DNA from: JBBKWG01 sp037968835
GTDB lineage: Bacteria > Pseudomonadota > Alphaproteobacteria > Rhodobacterales > Rhodobacteraceae
DNA: 15,329 nucleotides
Assembly (NCBI GenBank): GCA_037968835.1
Contig: JBBKWG010000308.1
Coordinates: 1-15,329, forward strand
Direction: 5' to 3'
Shown here: positions 13,538 through 15,329 of the stretch, piece after piece
Numbering within the stretch: the first letter of the stretch is position 1
Layout: each line of letters opens with the position of its first letter
Position numbers and translations under genes: made by a program
The notes under the pieces: model-generated
The model's input: the letters and a program-made list of their open reading frames with translations, nothing else
What the model was told of the DNA's origin: nothing
Database searches by the model: none

Positions 13538-14674
13538 TCAGTCGGCGAGGATCGAGATACCGGCAAGGTCGATGACCGGCGCGCGGCCCGACACCATGTC
13601 GGCAATGACGCGCGCCGTCATCGGACCGGCGCTGAAACCGACCCACGGAAACAGCGCGAGATAGAAGCCCGGCATCTGCGGCGCTTCACCGATGATCGGG
13701 CGCCAGTCGGGCGTGCCGTTGACCCAGGCGGTCCAACTGCGCAGCGTGCGGGTATTTCCAAGCCCCGGCACCACGCCGACCGCCATCGCCATGTTGCCCG
13801 CGAAATTTGCGGGATCGGTGGCAAGACCGCCGTCGGGCCGCAATCGTGCCGCCCAGCCTCCGCCGATGATGCAGCCACCGTTCGCCGCCTGCTTCAGGGA
13901 GAGTTTTCCGGCGGCGGAATAGACCAGATGAGGAATGATCGGGGCCATGGGTTCGGTGACCGTGACCTGAAGCGGGAAGCCGCGCAGGTCGATTGTCATG
14001 CCGACCATTGCGGCGATCTCTGCGGCCTTGGCCCCAGCCGTGTTGACGATCTTGTCGGCGTGAAAGGTGCCGTGCGAGGTGGAAACCTCGAACGCACCTG
14101 CCCGTCCCGCAATGCCTGTGACACAGGTGTCGCGGTGCAGCGTAGCGCCTGCCCGCTCTGCCGCGCGGGCCACGGCGGGCGTCGCGCGCAGCGGGTTGGC
14201 TTTGCCCTCGCCGGCGCAGAAACCGCCGCCAATGGCGAGCCGGGACAGATAGGGCGCGATCTGGCGCAGCGCTGCCTGATCAAGGATCGAGGTTTCGACA
14301 CCGACGCTGGCCTCGATCTTTGCCTTGGCCTCGATGAACCGCATCTGCGCATCGGTTTGCGCGACCACGATGCCGCCGCCAAGCGTCACGTCGAGATCCT
14401 CGCCGACCTCGTCGCTCAGACCCTGCCACATGGCGAGAGATGCCTGAAGGAAGCGAAGTGTGGGCGCATAGTCGCGGGCCCAGCCTTCGCCGAACTTGAC
14501 GAATTCCGGGTACTGGAGTTGCAGATGCAGCGATCCGGCATTGGCGCCCGACGCCTGAGCGCCGAAATCCCCGGCCTCCAGCAGCGCCACATTCGCGCCG
14601 TCGCGCGCCAGATACCAAGCCGTCATCAGACCGGCGATGCCACCCCCGATCACCACAACATCGTAGCGGGTCAT
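13538..14674 (-). CDS. FAD-dependent oxidoreductase (DadA / glycine-oxidase type, DAO family)
   Basis: A 378-residue flavoprotein of the DAO family (PF01266). The N-terminal dinucleotide-binding VVVIGGGIAGLMTAWYLA (6-23) is followed by the acidic end LLEAG (31-35) and ASGANAGSLHLQ (41-52), a second FAD contact. Later landmarks are IVNTAGAKAAEIA (209-221) and TPDWRPIIGEAP (321-332), which closes the FAD site. Members oxidise D-amino acids, glycine, sarcosine or cyclic imino acids to imines; the substrate here is unknown. There is no signal peptide. I use ATG 14674; a GTG at 14689 would add five residues. It is convergent with the GcvPB-like gene (18 bp apart) and divergent from the DHDPS-family gene (29 bp apart). 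An imine-forming dehydrogenase beside a DHDPS-family protein resembles hydroxyproline degradation clusters, but no epimerase or semialdehyde dehydrogenase is seen here. Confidence 0.88.
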   Translation of the reverse strand: MTRYDVVVIGGGIAGLMTAWYLARDGANVALLEAGDFGAQASGANAGSLHLQLQYPEFVKFGEGWARDYAPTLRFLQASLAMWQGLSDEVGEDLDVTLGGGIVVAQTDAQMRFIEAKAKIEASVGVETSILDQAALRQIAPYLSRLAIGGGFCAGEGKANPLRATPAVARAAERAGATLHRDTCVTGIAGRAGAFEVSTSHGTFHADKIVNTAGAKAAEIAAMVGMTIDLRGFPLQVTVTEPMAPIIPHLVYSAAGKLSLKQAANGGCIIGGGWAARLRPDGGLATDPANFAGNMAMAVGVVPGLGNTRTLRSWTAWVNGTPDWRPIIGEAPQMPGFYLALFPWVGFSAGPMTARVIADMVSGRAPVIDLAGISILAD

Positions 14675-14703
14675 GCGCCCGCGCCCCACGCAAGGACAAC
14701 TCC

Positions 14704-15329
14704 ATGAGACCGACTTATTCCGGCAGCCACACCGTCACCGTCACGCCGTTTACACCGGGCGGGGCCGAGATTGATTTCGAAGCCTGGGAGGCGTTTCTGG
14801 ACTGGCAGGTCGAGAGTGGCGTGCCGGGTGTCATTATCCTGGGAACCACCGGCGAGTTCCTGACGATCAGCGATGCCGAGCGGACTGCGTTCGTCAAAAA
14901 GACCGTCGAATACGTCAATGGCCGCATGGTCGTCTGGGTCGGCACTATGAACGCCTATACCCCCAACGCGGTCCGCTATTCGCAGGAAGCCGAGGCATTG
15001 GGGGCGGACGGTTTGATGATCATTCCGCCCTATTATTACACCCCGACCGAGGACGAGATTTTCAATTACTACAAGGCGATTTGCGACGCCTGCGATTTGC
15101 AGATCATGCTTTACAACAACCCGTTCACATCGAACGTGGATATGCCGGCGGCCCTGGTCGGCCGGCTTGCCAAGAGCTTCGAGCAGATACGATACATCAA
15201 GGAAGCCTCGCAACGTATTGAACGGATACACGATATTATCGTTGCGAGCGATGGCAAGATGATCCCGTGGGCCGGTCAGCGGGTGCTGGAAAGTTTCAAG
15301 ATGGGTGCGCGCGGCTATGTGAACCCCTA
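14704..15329 (+). CDS. Dihydrodipicolinate synthase (DHDPS/NAL) family protein, 3' end cut by window
   Basis: The first 208 codons of a DHDPS/N-acetylneuraminate-lyase family class I aldolase; the frame is still open at the window end, and the family is about 290-310 residues. It has GTTGEF (47-52) for the pyruvate carboxylate, the active-site tyrosine in MLYNNP (Tyr137) and the Schiff-base lysine in YIKEAS (Lys166), so it is expected to be catalytically competent on a 2-oxo acid. The ATG has AAGGA 7 bases upstream. Lysine biosynthesis DapA is only one member; accessory copies serve as aldolases or as pyrroline-hydroxycarboxylate deaminases. Its place next to an FAD oxidoreductase points to a catabolic role. 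Only 29 bp separate the divergent starts, leaving little room for two promoters. Confidence 0.88.
   Translation, partial: MRPTYSGSHTVTVTPFTPGGAEIDFEAWEAFLDWQVESGVPGVIILGTTGEFLTISDAERTAFVKKTVEYVNGRMVVWVGTMNAYTPNAVRYSQEAEALGADGLMIIPPYYYTPTEDEIFNYYKAICDACDLQIMLYNNPFTSNVDMPAALVGRLAKSFEQIRYIKEASQRIERIHDIIVASDGKMIPWAGQRVLESFKMGARGYVNP

Noticed and set aside
13523..14707. Long open frame (394 codons) on the plus strand opposite the FAD oxidoreductase
   Set aside because: It is antisense to a clear DAO-family gene, shows no recognisable domain and has the composition expected of a shadow frame in GC-rich DNA.

Overview
The window is 15.3 kb of high-GC (by eye a little over 60% G+C), densely packed bacterial DNA. 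Protein similarity by eye, codon use and gene style (GC-rich third positions, short gaps, many ATGA-type overlaps) fit an alphaproteobacterium, most likely a Rhodobacterales/Roseobacter-type organism. The genus cannot be named from the sequence alone. I see no rRNA, tRNA, CRISPR, insertion sequence or phage gene. The content looks like a metabolic island for taking up and breaking down an amino acid or small amine-like compound.

Layout. (1) 47-3811, minus strand: a tight three-gene unit transcribed leftward, consisting of an N-formylglutamate amidohydrolase-family hydrolase, a DUF1704 'QEGLA motif' zinc-peptidase-like protein, and a GshB-like ATP-grasp ligase. (2) 3812-4029: a non-coding gap with a 7+7 bp inverted repeat just upstream of the hydrolase ribosome binding site and four 11-bp tandem repeats. 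(3) 4030-7695, minus strand: a polar amino-acid ABC importer (binding protein, two permeases, ATPase) followed by a Nu-class glutathione S-transferase, with an intercistronic hairpin after the binding-protein gene. (4) 7823-9316, minus strand: an unusual single protein joining an aldo/keto reductase to a RidA/YjgF domain. (5) 9387-13519, plus strand: a COG3199-type NAD kinase relative, then two overlapping genes for a split glycine-decarboxylase (GcvPA/GcvPB)-like pair whose active-site signatures depart strongly from true glycine decarboxylase. (6) 13538-14674, minus strand: a DadA/glycine-oxidase-type FAD oxidoreductase. (7) 14704 to the window end, plus strand: a DHDPS-family aldolase/deaminase, cut by the window edge.

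What ties the middle together is a sequence motif I found in three separate intergenic gaps: TTGTGCG, 5 bases, CGAAC, 2 bases, TTGTGC. It lies upstream of the binding-protein gene (7767-7791) and upstream of the GcvPA-like gene (10506-10530). A half version lies between the divergent AKR-RidA and NAD-kinase genes (9335-9348). This suggests one regulator controls importer, AKR-RidA, NAD kinase and GcvPAB-like pair together. A reasonable working model (inference) is that the importer brings in an amino acid, the PLP-dependent GcvP-like pair acts on it, the RidA domain deals with an imine or enamine product, and the AKR domain reduces the carbonyl with NADPH whose supply the NAD-kinase relative supports. 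No GcvH, GcvT or lipoamide dehydrogenase gene is present here, so the pair may not be doing ordinary glycine cleavage.
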